Shown here piece by piece: positions 1-8,153 of a stretch of 64,000 nucleotides of DNA (the first letter of the stretch is position 1; each line of letters begins with the position of its first letter). Below the pieces are notes generated by a model that saw nothing but the letters and a program-made list of their open reading frames with translations, ran no database searches and had not been told where the DNA came from. Source of the DNA: Vallitalea longa (GTDB lineage: Bacteria; Bacillota; Clostridia; Lachnospirales; Vallitaleaceae); the NCBI RefSeq assembly GCF_027923465.1, contig NZ_BRLB01000001.1:558001-622000 (forward strand), written 5' to 3'. The position numbers and the translations under genes are program-made.

Positions 1-1037
1 AATGTATAAACATTTCACTGGGTGTTGATTATGTTGATGAACTCATAGAATTCTCAGGTGAAATTGTTAAACTCACAAATACCGAAAAAGAACAAAGTGA
101 CGATTCTCAAGCTTCAAATGTCTACACAGTATTTTCTTATGGTACTACTTTTGAAGAAGCAAGAGTCAATTATAATTCAAGTATACCTTATACTTCATTT
201 CTAGGAGCTACCAGAGTTGTAATATTTAGTGAAGAATATGCAAAACAAGGTATTGAAGCATATCTTAACAGAGTTGATAGTCTATTTGATTACAGAAAAA
301 CTCTTAATACCGTTGTAAGCCGTGAACCAACCAAAAAACTTTTAGATGTGAAAACCAATAAAGCTATATCAGTCGGTTTTCTCATAGACAGAATGCTACA
401 TCATCAGATAGAAGAAGGAACCACAATAAGTCCCAATACAGGTAATATACTGTCTAATGTTGCTTTTGGTTCACAAGGTTATTTAATGCCTTATATTGGT
501 ATAGAATCAGGTGACATAGCTTATTTGGGGTTAGCGATATTCAAAGATTCCAAGCTCATTGATGTAATTGATACCACTGACACCACTCCAATATTATATA
601 TATTAGCTAAAAACCCAAAACTCTTGGAAGTCATTACTTTACCTACGGATAATAAGAACAAATACTCTTTTAGAATACACATAAATGATAGAAATATTAA
701 TACTTCATATATTGATGATACTATATTCATAGATATGGATTTGGATTTACATGCAGAACTACTATATCAATATTATAAAAGCAAAATAACTGAAGAAAAA
801 GTTAAACAACTACAAAATGAATTATCATACAAAATCAACACGGAAATTAATGAAATGATAAAGAAAGCTCAAAAAGAATTCAAATGTGATATTTTTGGTT
901 TTGGCCAAAAATTCAGAGCACAGAATTATCACCAATATCAAAAAATGAATTGGACTGAAGATTTTTTGACTTCTAAAATTAATGTAACAGTTAATACAAC
1001 AATAGTAAATAAAAATTTAAAAAGTGATGATAAATAG
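1..1037 (+). CDS. Ger(x)C family germinant-receptor lipoprotein (5' partial)
   Basis: The reading frame is open from base 3 of the window to the stop at 1035-1037, so the gene begins upstream and its signal peptide and lipobox are not visible; about 344 residues remain. The internal GTG at 348 is not a believable start because the frame continues in coding style before it. The C-terminal part has the Ger(x)C pattern of alternating beta strands and a long helix (around residues 255-300 of the visible part), ending in a conserved-looking 'GFGQKFRAQNYHQYQKMNW' segment. Ger(x)C proteins are the lipoprotein C subunits of spore inner-membrane germinant receptors. The GerA and GerB subunit genes follow 33 bp and 14 bp downstream of each preceding gene, on the same strand, which supports the call. 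The ligand cannot be told from sequence. Confidence 0.88.
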   Translation, partial: CINISLGVDYVDELIEFSGEIVKLTNTEKEQSDDSQASNVYTVFSYGTTFEEARVNYNSSIPYTSFLGATRVVIFSEEYAKQGIEAYLNRVDSLFDYRKTLNTVVSREPTKKLLDVKTNKAISVGFLIDRMLHHQIEEGTTISPNTGNILSNVAFGSQGYLMPYIGIESGDIAYLGLAIFKDSKLIDVIDTTDTTPILYILAKNPKLLEVITLPTDNKNKYSFRIHINDRNINTSYIDDTIFIDMDLDLHAELLYQYYKSKITEEKVKQLQNELSYKINTEINEMIKKAQKEFKCDIFGFGQKFRAQNYHQYQKMNWTEDFLTSKINVTVNTTIVNKNLKSDDK

Positions 1038-1070
1038 AAAGATAAATCATTTTCAGAAGGATGTTAATTA

Positions 1071-2486
1071 ATGAATATAGATGATTACTTGAATAAAAAA
1101 AAGCTACAAGAATTAGGGATTACAGCAAGATATCTAGACATCAATGATACAGAAGTCATTTTATTGTATATACAGCAGCTTACAGATAGGATCCGGCTAT
1201 CATCAGATATTATAAACCCCTTATTATCATATAATAAGAAAGATATTTCTATTAATAAAATAATAAGTTCAATAATATACATTGACGATATTTCAACAGA
1301 TAATCATGCTAATAATATCATCAATTATGTTCTAAAAGGTAATTCCGTTATTATTATCCCTAGTGAAGAAACTTATATAATAGCTAATACTTTAAAAATA
1401 CAAAAACGTCAAGTACAGGAACCAAATATAGAAAACACAATAAAAGGTGCTAGAGATTCCTTTACCGAAAATTATGATGATAACATATCACTAATTAGAT
1501 ATAGATTGAAAGATCCCAAACTGAGAATAGATGAATTTGAAGTTGGAAAAAGAACACAAACAGCTGTAGCTGTTATATATATAGAGGATATTGCAAATGA
1601 AGATCTAATAAAAACTGTAAAAGATAAAATATCAAAAATAGAAATTGATGGTATATTGGAATCAAGTCATATTGAAAAATTCATATTAAACAATTCTTTC
1701 AATTTCTTTCCTCAATCTGGAATTGTAGAACGTTCTGACACCGCATGTTCAAACATACTTGAAGGAAAAATAATAATTCTTGTGGAAGGTGGAAATCTAG
1801 CATTAGTCGTACCAAAAACTTTTATCGAATTCTTTGATACTGGTGATGATCATTTTGATAATACATTCATTAGTATCTTTTCAAAATTCATACGTATACT
1901 ATGCATTTTCATCTCCTTGTTTCTTACTTCTTTATATGTCATCGTAGTTAGTTTCCATACAGATATACTGCCACCAGAATATATTATAAGTCTTGCGGTT
2001 TCAAGAGCAACTGTTCCTTTTAATGCTTTTCTAGAGGCACTTTTGATGGAATTAGTTGCAGAAATACTTAGGGAAGCAAGTGTAAGACTTCCAAAACAAA
2101 TTGGTCCCGCTATCGGTATAGTTGGAACTATAGTTATTGGCCAAGCATCTGTCGCTGCTGGTTTAGTCAGTCCTTTACTAGTAATAATCGTATCCTTATG
2201 TATCATGAGTTCTTTTGCTACTGCTGACTATTCAATTACTAATACTATACGACTACTGAAATTCGTAATGTTAATAATTACTAGTATATTTGGATTATTT
2301 GGTTTCACTATGGGAATCATCTTAATAACAGTTAATCTCTGTTCAATAGACAGCTTCGGAGTATCTTATGTAGCACCCCTATCTCCACTTAATTTTAGAG
2401 ATCTAAAACATTTAATACTGAGCGATGTTAATTTAACTAATAAAAGACCAAAATATCTTAAAACAAAAGATGATACCAGACAATAA
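1071..2486 (+). CDS. Spore germination protein, GerA/GerKA family
   Basis: A 471-residue protein with a soluble N-terminal half (about 1-265) and a membrane half (about 275-420) with four to five hydrophobic segments. The segment around residues 310-345 (PFNAFLEALLMELVAEILREA, then LPKQIGPAIGIVG) is the signature of the GerA family A subunit. It acts in the spore inner membrane as part of the germinant receptor. The ATG follows an AGAAGGATG ribosome site with good spacing. It sits between the C subunit upstream and the B subunit downstream, so the gene order is C-A-B as visible here; an A-C-B or A-B-C order is more usual. Length is typical of the family. Confidence 0.92.
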   Translation: MNIDDYLNKKKLQELGITARYLDINDTEVILLYIQQLTDRIRLSSDIINPLLSYNKKDISINKIISSIIYIDDISTDNHANNIINYVLKGNSVIIIPSEETYIIANTLKIQKRQVQEPNIENTIKGARDSFTENYDDNISLIRYRLKDPKLRIDEFEVGKRTQTAVAVIYIEDIANEDLIKTVKDKISKIEIDGILESSHIEKFILNNSFNFFPQSGIVERSDTACSNILEGKIIILVEGGNLALVVPKTFIEFFDTGDDHFDNTFISIFSKFIRILCIFISLFLTSLYVIVVSFHTDILPPEYIISLAVSRATVPFNAFLEALLMELVAEILREASVRLPKQIGPAIGIVGTIVIGQASVAAGLVSPLLVIIVSLCIMSSFATADYSITNTIRLLKFVMLIITSIFGLFGFTMGIILITVNLCSIDSFGVSYVAPLSPLNFRDLKHLILSDVNLTNKRPKYLKTKDDTRQ

Positions 2487-2500
2487 ATGGAGGTGTTTTC

Positions 2501-3592
2501 TTGAATCGAACACTTACTAATAAACAAATAATTTTTTTGATTTTTTCTTATATAGTAGGATATGGAATAATTTCTCTTCCAAAAAATATTGCTGAACATC
2601 TTGGTACTGGTGGATGGATTGCTATAGTAACAGGAGATATCATTATAATTTTTTGTGCATATCTATTTATATACTTAGCAAAAACTTTTAATAATAAAAC
2701 GATATTCGAATATAGTAAAATTCTCACTGGCACATTAATATCATATTTAATCATATCTGTAATCGGTATATATTCTATAGCTACTGCTACTATCACAATA
2801 AAATTATCATGCGAAACAATTAAACTATCTTTTCTGCTGAACACTCCAACTTGGGCTCTAACTATAGTTCTGGTCTTAGTATGCTTTTATACTTTACTTA
2901 ATGATATTAAAGTATTAGCAAGAGTCTTTGGAATCTTCTCCATAATTTTCATCATATTTGCTCTTATATTAGATATCGCTACGTTTTCTCAAGGAAATTT
3001 AACCAATCTACAGCCTTTTTTTATTATTGATATTAATGCCTTATATAAAGTTATGCCAAAACTAATTTTCCCTTTCATAGGTATTGAAATATTAGCTGTG
3101 ATACCTATGGATTTTAAGGGAAAAAATAAACATATATTTAAATATATATTAATCCTTTTATTATTTATTGGATTCATTTATATTATGAATGTTGAATCAT
3201 CCATCTCTGTAATGGGAGTTGACAGTATAGTACATTATGAAGATGCAAGATTCGCTTCTATCAGGAGAGTGGAAATTGATGCACTTCAATTCTTAAAAAG
3301 ACTAGATTCAATCTTTATAGTAGCTTGGATTTTAAGTGTTTTTGGAACTATAATACTAACATTATATATGACAATTTTTTTACTTAACAAACTTTTTTCA
3401 AAAATCAATCGTAATTTTATAGTGATTATTATTATGTCTATAGTATTAGCTTTGACATTGATTCCTACAACAATGGATATATTAAGAGAAGCACTTAATT
3501 ATGTAAGCTATTTTGGTCTTTTTATATTATTGGTTTTACCTCTAATGCTATGTACAATAACACTTATCAAAAAGCATTTTAAAAAACTATAA
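2501..3592 (+). CDS. Endospore germination permease, GerB/GerKB family
   Basis: A 363-residue integral membrane protein with about ten hydrophobic segments over its whole length, matching the GerAB/APC-superfamily permease subunit of germinant receptors. The N-terminal 'IGYGIISLPKNIAE'-type first helix region is characteristic. It starts with TTG at 2501, directed by GGAGGTG at 2489-2495; no ATG with a ribosome site fits better. It is the last gene of the receptor operon. A small pair of repeated stem-loops follows at about 3604-3676. The B subunit usually carries the germinant-binding pocket, but the ligand is not predictable here. Confidence 0.9.
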   Translation: MNRTLTNKQIIFLIFSYIVGYGIISLPKNIAEHLGTGGWIAIVTGDIIIIFCAYLFIYLAKTFNNKTIFEYSKILTGTLISYLIISVIGIYSIATATITIKLSCETIKLSFLLNTPTWALTIVLVLVCFYTLLNDIKVLARVFGIFSIIFIIFALILDIATFSQGNLTNLQPFFIIDINALYKVMPKLIFPFIGIEILAVIPMDFKGKNKHIFKYILILLLFIGFIYIMNVESSISVMGVDSIVHYEDARFASIRRVEIDALQFLKRLDSIFIVAWILSVFGTIILTLYMTIFLLNKLFSKINRNFIVIIIMSIVLALTLIPTTMDILREALNYVSYFGLFILLVLPLMLCTITLIKKHFKKL

Positions 3593-3603
3593 TATAAATA
3601 GTA

Positions 3604-3676
3604 GACTTAACTTCCCTACGTTTAATTTGATGTAAGTAACTGAACTTTCCCACCTTTAATTTAATGAAGGTAAATA
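3604..3676 (+). repeat. Two tandem imperfect ~36-bp repeats, each able to form a weak stem-loop
   Basis: Unit 1 lies at about 3604-3638 and unit 2 at about 3639-3676. Both read roughly 'ACT(T/G)AACTT(T)CCC...TTTAATTT(G/A)ATG...GTAA'. Unit 2 contains ACCTT...AAGGT and unit 1 TACGT...ATGTA as complementary arms around the same TTTAATTT core. They lie between the germination operon and the aminotransferase gene. No U-tract follows either, so an intrinsic terminator is not clear. Function unknown. Confidence 0.5.
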
Positions 3677-3796
3677 ATTGTTTTCATACTTGAACATGAT
3701 TATTTTATTATATTTTTTAATACTTCAACAAATAGTGAAAATGACTTGCATTTTTAATCTTAACCAGTATAATGTAGTTGTAAAGGAAGTGATTAA

Positions 3797-4894
3797 GTGT
3801 TAAACGATAAGAGTCATTTTCATGGTAGTGATCTAGAGAAGGTAGAGGCAATATATAATATAAATAAATATGATATAATCAATTTCAGTGGTAATGTCAA
3901 TCCACTTGGAGTTTCCAAAAATCTACTGGAATTACTATCTAAAAATGTCAACGTAATAGGCATGTATCCTGACAGAGAATATACAAAACTCAGAAAACAA
4001 TTATCTAAATATATTGGTGTTAATTATGAAAGTATAATTGTTGGCAATGGTTCAACTGAACTCATTTCAATTTTTATTAATATAATTAAACCAGATAAAG
4101 CAATTATAGTTGGTCCTACATATTCTGAATATGAAAGAGAAATAACTATTGGTGGAGGCTCTACTGAATATTATCCTCTAAGAGAAGAATTAGATTTCAA
4201 ATTAGATATTGAGGACTTAAAAACCAATTTAACTGATGATACGGATCTACTGGTTATCTGTAATCCCAATAACCCGACATCTACATCTATTGATAACAAA
4301 GACATTAAAACCATATTAGAATACTGTAAAGAGAAAAATATATATGTGATGATAGATGAAACATATATCGAATTCACTAATGAAATGGAAAAGATAACTT
4401 CTGTAGGATTAACCGAGAGTTATGACAACCTATTCATCACTAGAGGTGTTTCCAAATTCTATGCATCTCCAGGTCTTAGATTGGGTTATGGTATATGTGG
4501 TAATCAAGAGATAATGAAGAAAATAAATGATCTAAAAAATCCTTGGACGATAAATTCTTTAGCAAGTTTTGCTGGAGAAGTCATGTTCGATGATACAGAG
4601 TATATTGCTGAAACTAAGCAATTTATAGATAATGAACGTAACAGAATATACGATATATTAAAAGATTTCAATGACATAAAAGTATTTTCACCAACAGCTA
4701 ATTTCATATTGATCAAGATATTAACAGATAATATCAACTCTCATGAATTATTCGAGATATTGATCAAAAAAAATATGATGATAAGAGACGCATCAACATT
4801 CAGATTCCTTGATAATCGTTTCTTCCGTTTCTGTTTCATGAAAAAAGATCAAAACAACTTACTACTAGATGAATTATCCAAGATATTTAAATAG
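3797..4894 (+). CDS. PLP-dependent class I/II aminotransferase, CobD/HisC-like
   Basis: A 365-residue fold-type I PLP enzyme. Seen: an N-terminal 'NFSGNVNPLG' motif typical of CobD (threonine-phosphate decarboxylase) and HisC relatives; 'CNPNNPTS' (about 154-161) for PLP binding; 'MIDETYIEF' (about 185); and 'RGVSKFYASPGLRLGYG' (about 216-232) with the Schiff-base Lys and the conserved Arg. CobD makes aminopropanol phosphate for the cobalamin lower loop, while HisC makes histidinol phosphate; the N-terminal motif leans to CobD-like. No cobalamin-synthesis or his genes adjoin, so the substrate is open. The start is GTG at 3797, with AAGGAAGTG about 6 nt upstream. It is monocistronic and ends at a bidirectional terminator shared with deoC. 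Confidence 0.8.
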   Translation: MLNDKSHFHGSDLEKVEAIYNINKYDIINFSGNVNPLGVSKNLLELLSKNVNVIGMYPDREYTKLRKQLSKYIGVNYESIIVGNGSTELISIFINIIKPDKAIIVGPTYSEYEREITIGGGSTEYYPLREELDFKLDIEDLKTNLTDDTDLLVICNPNNPTSTSIDNKDIKTILEYCKEKNIYVMIDETYIEFTNEMEKITSVGLTESYDNLFITRGVSKFYASPGLRLGYGICGNQEIMKKINDLKNPWTINSLASFAGEVMFDDTEYIAETKQFIDNERNRIYDILKDFNDIKVFSPTANFILIKILTDNINSHELFEILIKKNMMIRDASTFRFLDNRFFRFCFMKKDQNNLLLDELSKIFK

Positions 4895-4898
4895 ACAA

Positions 4899-4926
4899 AA
4901 GGACAAGCAATGCTTGTCCTTATTTT
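4899..4926. terminator. Bidirectional intrinsic terminator between the aminotransferase gene and deoC
   Basis: Perfect 11-bp arms AAGGACAAGCA / TGCTTGTCCTT (4899-4909 and 4911-4921) around a single central base. A T-rich run follows on the plus strand and an A-run (T-run on the minus strand) precedes it, so it can serve both convergent genes. Confidence 0.85.
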
Positions 4927-5575
4927 ATTTTGAACCTTCAACAATAGCTATTCCTGCACTGGCTCCAACTCTATCTGCTCCTGCATCAATTACAGCTTTT
5001 GCTTTAGCATAATCTCTTACTCCGCCAGAAGCTTTTACTTTCGCCTTACCTGCAACAGTTTCCTTCATAAGTGAGACATCTTCAACTGTGGCTCCACCTT
5101 TACTGAATCCTGTTGATGTCTTAACAAAATCCGCTCCTGCTTTTACTGATAATTCACAAGCCTTCACTTTTTCATCATCTGATAATAGACAAGTTTCTAT
5201 TATAACCTTAACTATCGCTTTTTTGTCACAAGCATCTACAACACTTTTTATATCTTCATAAACATAATCATAATCTTTATCTTTCAATGCTCCAATATTG
5301 ATTACCATATCAATCTCTTGGGCTCCATGTTTTATGGCTAAATCTGTCTCACAAACCTTTACTTCTTTTGGAACTGCTCCAAGTGGAAATCCCACGACAG
5401 TACACACTTTTACATCTGTACCCTCTAGATTTTCTTTTACCAACCCTGTTCTATATGAATTAACACATACGGAAGCGAATTTGTATTCTTTCGCTTCTTC
5501 ACATATTTTTATGACTTGTTCTCTAGTAGCGTCAGGTTTAAGTATTGTATGGTCTATGTAACTAGCTATATTCAT
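4925..5575 (-). CDS. deoC: Deoxyribose-phosphate aldolase
   Basis: A 216-residue class I aldolase that splits 2-deoxyribose 5-phosphate into glyceraldehyde 3-phosphate and acetaldehyde in deoxynucleoside salvage; cytoplasmic. Seen: '[12 protein letters not shown]' at the N terminus, '[12 protein letters not shown]' (about 89-100) with the catalytic Asp region, and '[14 protein letters not shown]' (about 150-163) with the Schiff-base Lys. A glycine-rich phosphate-binding end ([17 protein letters not shown]) follows. Length is standard. The start ATG at 5575 has AGGAGGG 8 nt upstream. It stands alone, without deoA/deoD/deoB neighbours. Confidence 0.97.
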   Translation of the reverse strand: MNIASYIDHTILKPDATREQVIKICEEAKEYKFASVCVNSYRTGLVKENLEGTDVKVCTVVGFPLGAVPKEVKVCETDLAIKHGAQEIDMVINIGALKDKDYDYVYEDIKSVVDACDKKAIVKVIIETCLLSDDEKVKACELSVKAGADFVKTSTGFSKGGATVEDVSLMKETVAGKAKVKASGGVRDYAKAKAVIDAGADRVGASAGIAIVEGSK

Positions 5576-5716
5576 AATCTTTCCCTCCTATAAACTATTA
5601 TTGATTTAAATAAAATCCACTCAAATTTACTTTTTCTTAATATACTTCTTTGAGTAATTCATAATTATAGTTTACCTTTATAAGCTATTCTAGTCAATAT
5701 TATATATTGAAATAAC

Positions 5717-5758
5717 AAGCAAATACATATATAATATATATTATATATGTATTTGCTT
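5717..5758. repeat. Perfect 42-bp palindrome upstream of deoC
   Basis: Bases 5717-5758 equal their own reverse complement over all 42 positions, with no spacer. The outer arms AAGCAAATACAT / ATGTATTTGCTT contain G/C; the core is alternating A/T. No U-tract follows on either strand, so it is not a usual terminator. It lies between deoC (minus) and the divergent small-protein gene (plus), where an operator or cruciform is possible. Confidence 0.7.
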
Positions 5759-5841
5759 ATAGTTGCAACTTTAATACAAATCATATATTAACCAGTAAAG
5801 AACATTAAATACTAATTAGTCGGGGAGTAGTGATAATTCTC

Positions 5842-6354
5842 ATGAAAAAAATATGCTACTATTCATGTATTATACTTACAATAATATGTTTGTTATATGC
5901 AATAATAAATAATAACAAACTCAATGCTATTAATAATAGTCAAAATATTAAACAAGAAACGATTGTCACTGATCATTTACTTAGTTTGAGTCTTGTTGAA
6001 GAATTTGATGGATATAAAATATTACAATCTGAATATCCTTCTATTGCTATACAAGATATAATAGATGGTTTAGAAGTTGCTGATATTAGTTTTATGTATT
6101 TATTTGAAGCTGATAGAATATCCGTTAGTGCAGTATATAGAAGATATATTTACATTTTAGAACAATATAGACTGGAGCAAATTAAAACAGGTACTATTGA
6201 AGACAAAGAAGATTTTAATAATATTTTAAAGGATATAAAGATTATTAAAAATTGGTTGGAAAGTAGATATCACGATAAGAACTATGAACCTTATAAATAC
6301 GAAGAATTAAAAGGCGCAATATTTGATGACCTTAACATTAAATTTGAACAATAG
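5842..6354 (+). CDS. Membrane-anchored protein of unknown function
   Basis: I do not recognise a family. The protein has about 170 residues: an N-terminal basic-hydrophobic segment (MKKICYYSC then about 15 hydrophobic residues), which is a signal anchor or signal peptide, then an Asn-rich linker and a mostly helical, charged extracellular part. The frame is also open from a GTG at 5830, but the GGGGAG ribosome site (5822-5827) lies only 2 nt from that codon. I therefore prefer ATG 5842, though its 14-nt spacing is long and the start is uncertain. A strong terminator follows. No conserved catalytic motif is evident. Confidence 0.65.
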   Translation: MKKICYYSCIILTIICLLYAIINNNKLNAINNSQNIKQETIVTDHLLSLSLVEEFDGYKILQSEYPSIAIQDIIDGLEVADISFMYLFEADRISVSAVYRRYIYILEQYRLEQIKTGTIEDKEDFNNILKDIKIIKNWLESRYHDKNYEPYKYEELKGAIFDDLNIKFEQ

Positions 6355-6377
6355 TCACTGTCAAAAAAACGTGTAAT

Positions 6378-6429
6378 ATAAGACCACTTGTTGAACGTAC
6401 AATCAACAAAGTGGTCTTATTATTTTTTT
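6378..6429 (+). terminator. Intrinsic terminator after the 5842 gene
   Basis: Arms ATAAGACCACTTGTTGA (from 6378) and TCAACAAAGTGGTCTTAT (6403-6420) pair almost completely around an 8-nt loop, followed by a T-tract (6424-6429). Confidence 0.85.
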
Positions 6430-6457
6430 AGAATGTCTATAAAAATTTATGATTTTG

Positions 6458-6487
6458 TTGAATTAAAAACTCATATTTGGATATACT
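6458..6487 (+). promoter_or_regulatory. Sigma-A-type promoter for the 6S-like RNA
   Basis: A -35 like TTGAAT at 6458-6463, an 18-nt spacer and a -10 TATACT at 6482-6487. Transcription would begin near 6494, exactly where the closing stem of the structured RNA starts (6495). That fit is the main support. Confidence 0.55.
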
Positions 6488-6493
6488 TATTAT

Positions 6494-6700
6494 TACAGGG
6501 ATACCGAATAACGATTCATTTTATGGAAGCTTTTTTATGGATAATAAATTAGCCTTTATATATGGGTCATAGCAACCTTAATTCTGGTCTTTATATAAAG
6601 GCTAGTCATAGATTGGTTGTGATAGGTTACTTAGTATCCTTGTTTACAATATGTTCTCCCCCACATAAGAATACTACTTCAAGTAGTATTCTCTTTTTTT
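6494..6700 (+). ncRNA. Structured non-coding RNA, 6S RNA-like
   Basis: No protein gene fits here. The segment folds as one long irregular hairpin. The closing stem ACAGGGATAC (6495-6504) pairs with GTATCCTTGT (6634-6643) through ten pairs including one G-U. An upper stem of 13 perfect pairs, TAGCCTTTATATA / TATATAAAGGCTA, lies inside. Between them is a large, mostly unpaired central bubble. An intrinsic terminator (arms 6668-6679 and 6681-6692, T-tract 6694-6700) ends the transcript. A rod with a central bubble, about 150-200 nt long and with its own promoter, is the plan of 6S RNA, which mimics an open promoter to hold sigma-A RNA polymerase. The identity rests on shape only; I did not match a covariance model. 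Confidence 0.5.
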
Positions 6701-6778
6701 ATTCTTTTTTAATCAAATGAACTTGTCTTCTCATATACTGTAATTAAGTAAAATTATGACTAAAAAATGAGGAGAATT

Positions 6779-8059
6779 ATGAACAGAAAAATTATTTATC
6801 CAGCAGAAACATCTACTCAATCCTTTGGTATGTTGTCAGTTAATACAGTTACACAAGTAGGATTCAAACCTATCGAATCCGCTAAAGTGACAATAAGAAA
6901 AACTACTCCGGGTAATGAAATCGTTGAAGAATTGACTACCAATAATGTTGGTAGAACACTTACCATAGACTTAGAAGCTCCCCCTGTCGAATATAGCTTA
7001 GAACCTAATAATCCAAAACCATATTCCGAATATAATATTGAAATATCAGCACCTGAATTCGAAACTGTAAATATTGAAGGATGTCAGATATTGCCAACAG
7101 AATTGGCTTTACAGAATGTAAACATGATACCTTCTGTAGAAACTTCAGCAATCAGGAGTCAACAGCAAGAAACATTAACTATAGGTCCACACACACTATA
7201 TGCTGAATATCCACCAAAAATACCAGAGAGTGAAGTTAAAGAAGATGTTGAAAATAGCTTCATCGTTCTAGAAAAACCAGTTGTCCCAAGTACGATAATT
7301 GTACATGATGGTACTCCTGACGATACCAGTGCACCTAATTATTTTCTTCCATTCACAAGCTATATTAAGAATGTAGCATCTTCAGAGATATATTCCACTT
7401 GGCCTGAAAGTACTATACAAGCCAATATATTAGCAATACTTTCCTTTACGTTGAATAGGATATACACTGAATGGTATCGTGCCAAAGGTAAGAACTTCAA
7501 TATCACATCATCTACAGCATATGACCATAAATTTATATATGGTAGAAATGTATACCGAAACATATCAGATATAGTTGACCAATTATTTGTCAACTATCTC
7601 TCAAGACCAGGAGTAAGGCAACCAATACTTACACAATATTGTGACGGTGTCCAAGTTCAATGTGAAAACTGGATGACTCAGTGGGGAAGCAAATACAGAG
7701 GCGACCTTGGTGAAAGTCCAATACAGATACTTCGTTATTTCTACGGTCAAGATATGTTCATCAATACAGCAGAAAAAGTAAGTGGAATCCCTTCATCATT
7801 TCCTGGCTTCAACTTGCAAGAGGGTTCAACTGGAGAACCTGTCAGGGTCATCCAACGTCAATTGAATGCCATATCCAATAATTATCCAGCAATACCTAAG
7901 CAAAAAGTTGACGGTGTCTTCGGACCTCAAACCAAAGAAGCTGTGGAAGTATTTCAACAAACTTTTCTACTTCCACCAAACGGTATAGTTGATTATCCCA
8001 CTTGGTATAAGATATCCGATATCTATGTAGCAGTTACCAGATTGGCTGAGTTAGTTTAA
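6779..8059 (+). CDS. SleC-like spore cortex-lytic / peptidoglycan-binding protein
   Basis: About 426 residues. The C-terminal part (about 350-415; GSTGEPVRVIQRQLN, then VDGVFGPQTKEAVEVFQQ and GIVDYPTWYKI) is a clear peptidoglycan-binding domain type 1. The N-terminal half has beta-rich repeats like those of the clostridial SleC family, and the length is close to C. perfringens SleC (about 438). SleC is a cortex-lytic enzyme stored in the spore. There is no signal peptide, which suits a sporulation protein made in the mother cell. The start at 6779 is chosen over the in-frame ATG at 6767 because GAGGAG (6769-6774) sits correctly only for 6779. The catalytic residues were not identified, so activity is unproven. 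Confidence 0.7.
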   Translation: MNRKIIYPAETSTQSFGMLSVNTVTQVGFKPIESAKVTIRKTTPGNEIVEELTTNNVGRTLTIDLEAPPVEYSLEPNNPKPYSEYNIEISAPEFETVNIEGCQILPTELALQNVNMIPSVETSAIRSQQQETLTIGPHTLYAEYPPKIPESEVKEDVENSFIVLEKPVVPSTIIVHDGTPDDTSAPNYFLPFTSYIKNVASSEIYSTWPESTIQANILAILSFTLNRIYTEWYRAKGKNFNITSSTAYDHKFIYGRNVYRNISDIVDQLFVNYLSRPGVRQPILTQYCDGVQVQCENWMTQWGSKYRGDLGESPIQILRYFYGQDMFINTAEKVSGIPSSFPGFNLQEGSTGEPVRVIQRQLNAISNNYPAIPKQKVDGVFGPQTKEAVEVFQQTFLLPPNGIVDYPTWYKISDIYVAVTRLAELV

Positions 8060-8060
8060 A

Positions 8061-8103
8061 AAAGGGCTATAAATATACTGTTTTTTTCAGTATATCTATA
8101 GCC
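8061..8103 (-). terminator. Intrinsic terminator of the beta-helix protein gene
   Basis: Arms GGCTATAAATATACTG (8065-8080) and CAGTATATCTATAGCC (8088-8103), one mismatch, 7-nt loop. The run of A before the left arm reads as a U-tract on the minus strand, so it ends the minus-strand gene at 8154, though it also lies just past the plus-strand gene end. Confidence 0.8.
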
Positions 8104-8153
8104 TATATAATTATAGCCGGAAAATGTTAATTTACTATGGTTGATACCAAGAC

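Noticed and set aside
348-1037. Separate 229-residue gene starting at GTG 348
   Set aside because: The same frame is open and protein-like back to the window edge, so this is the end of a larger Ger(x)C gene.
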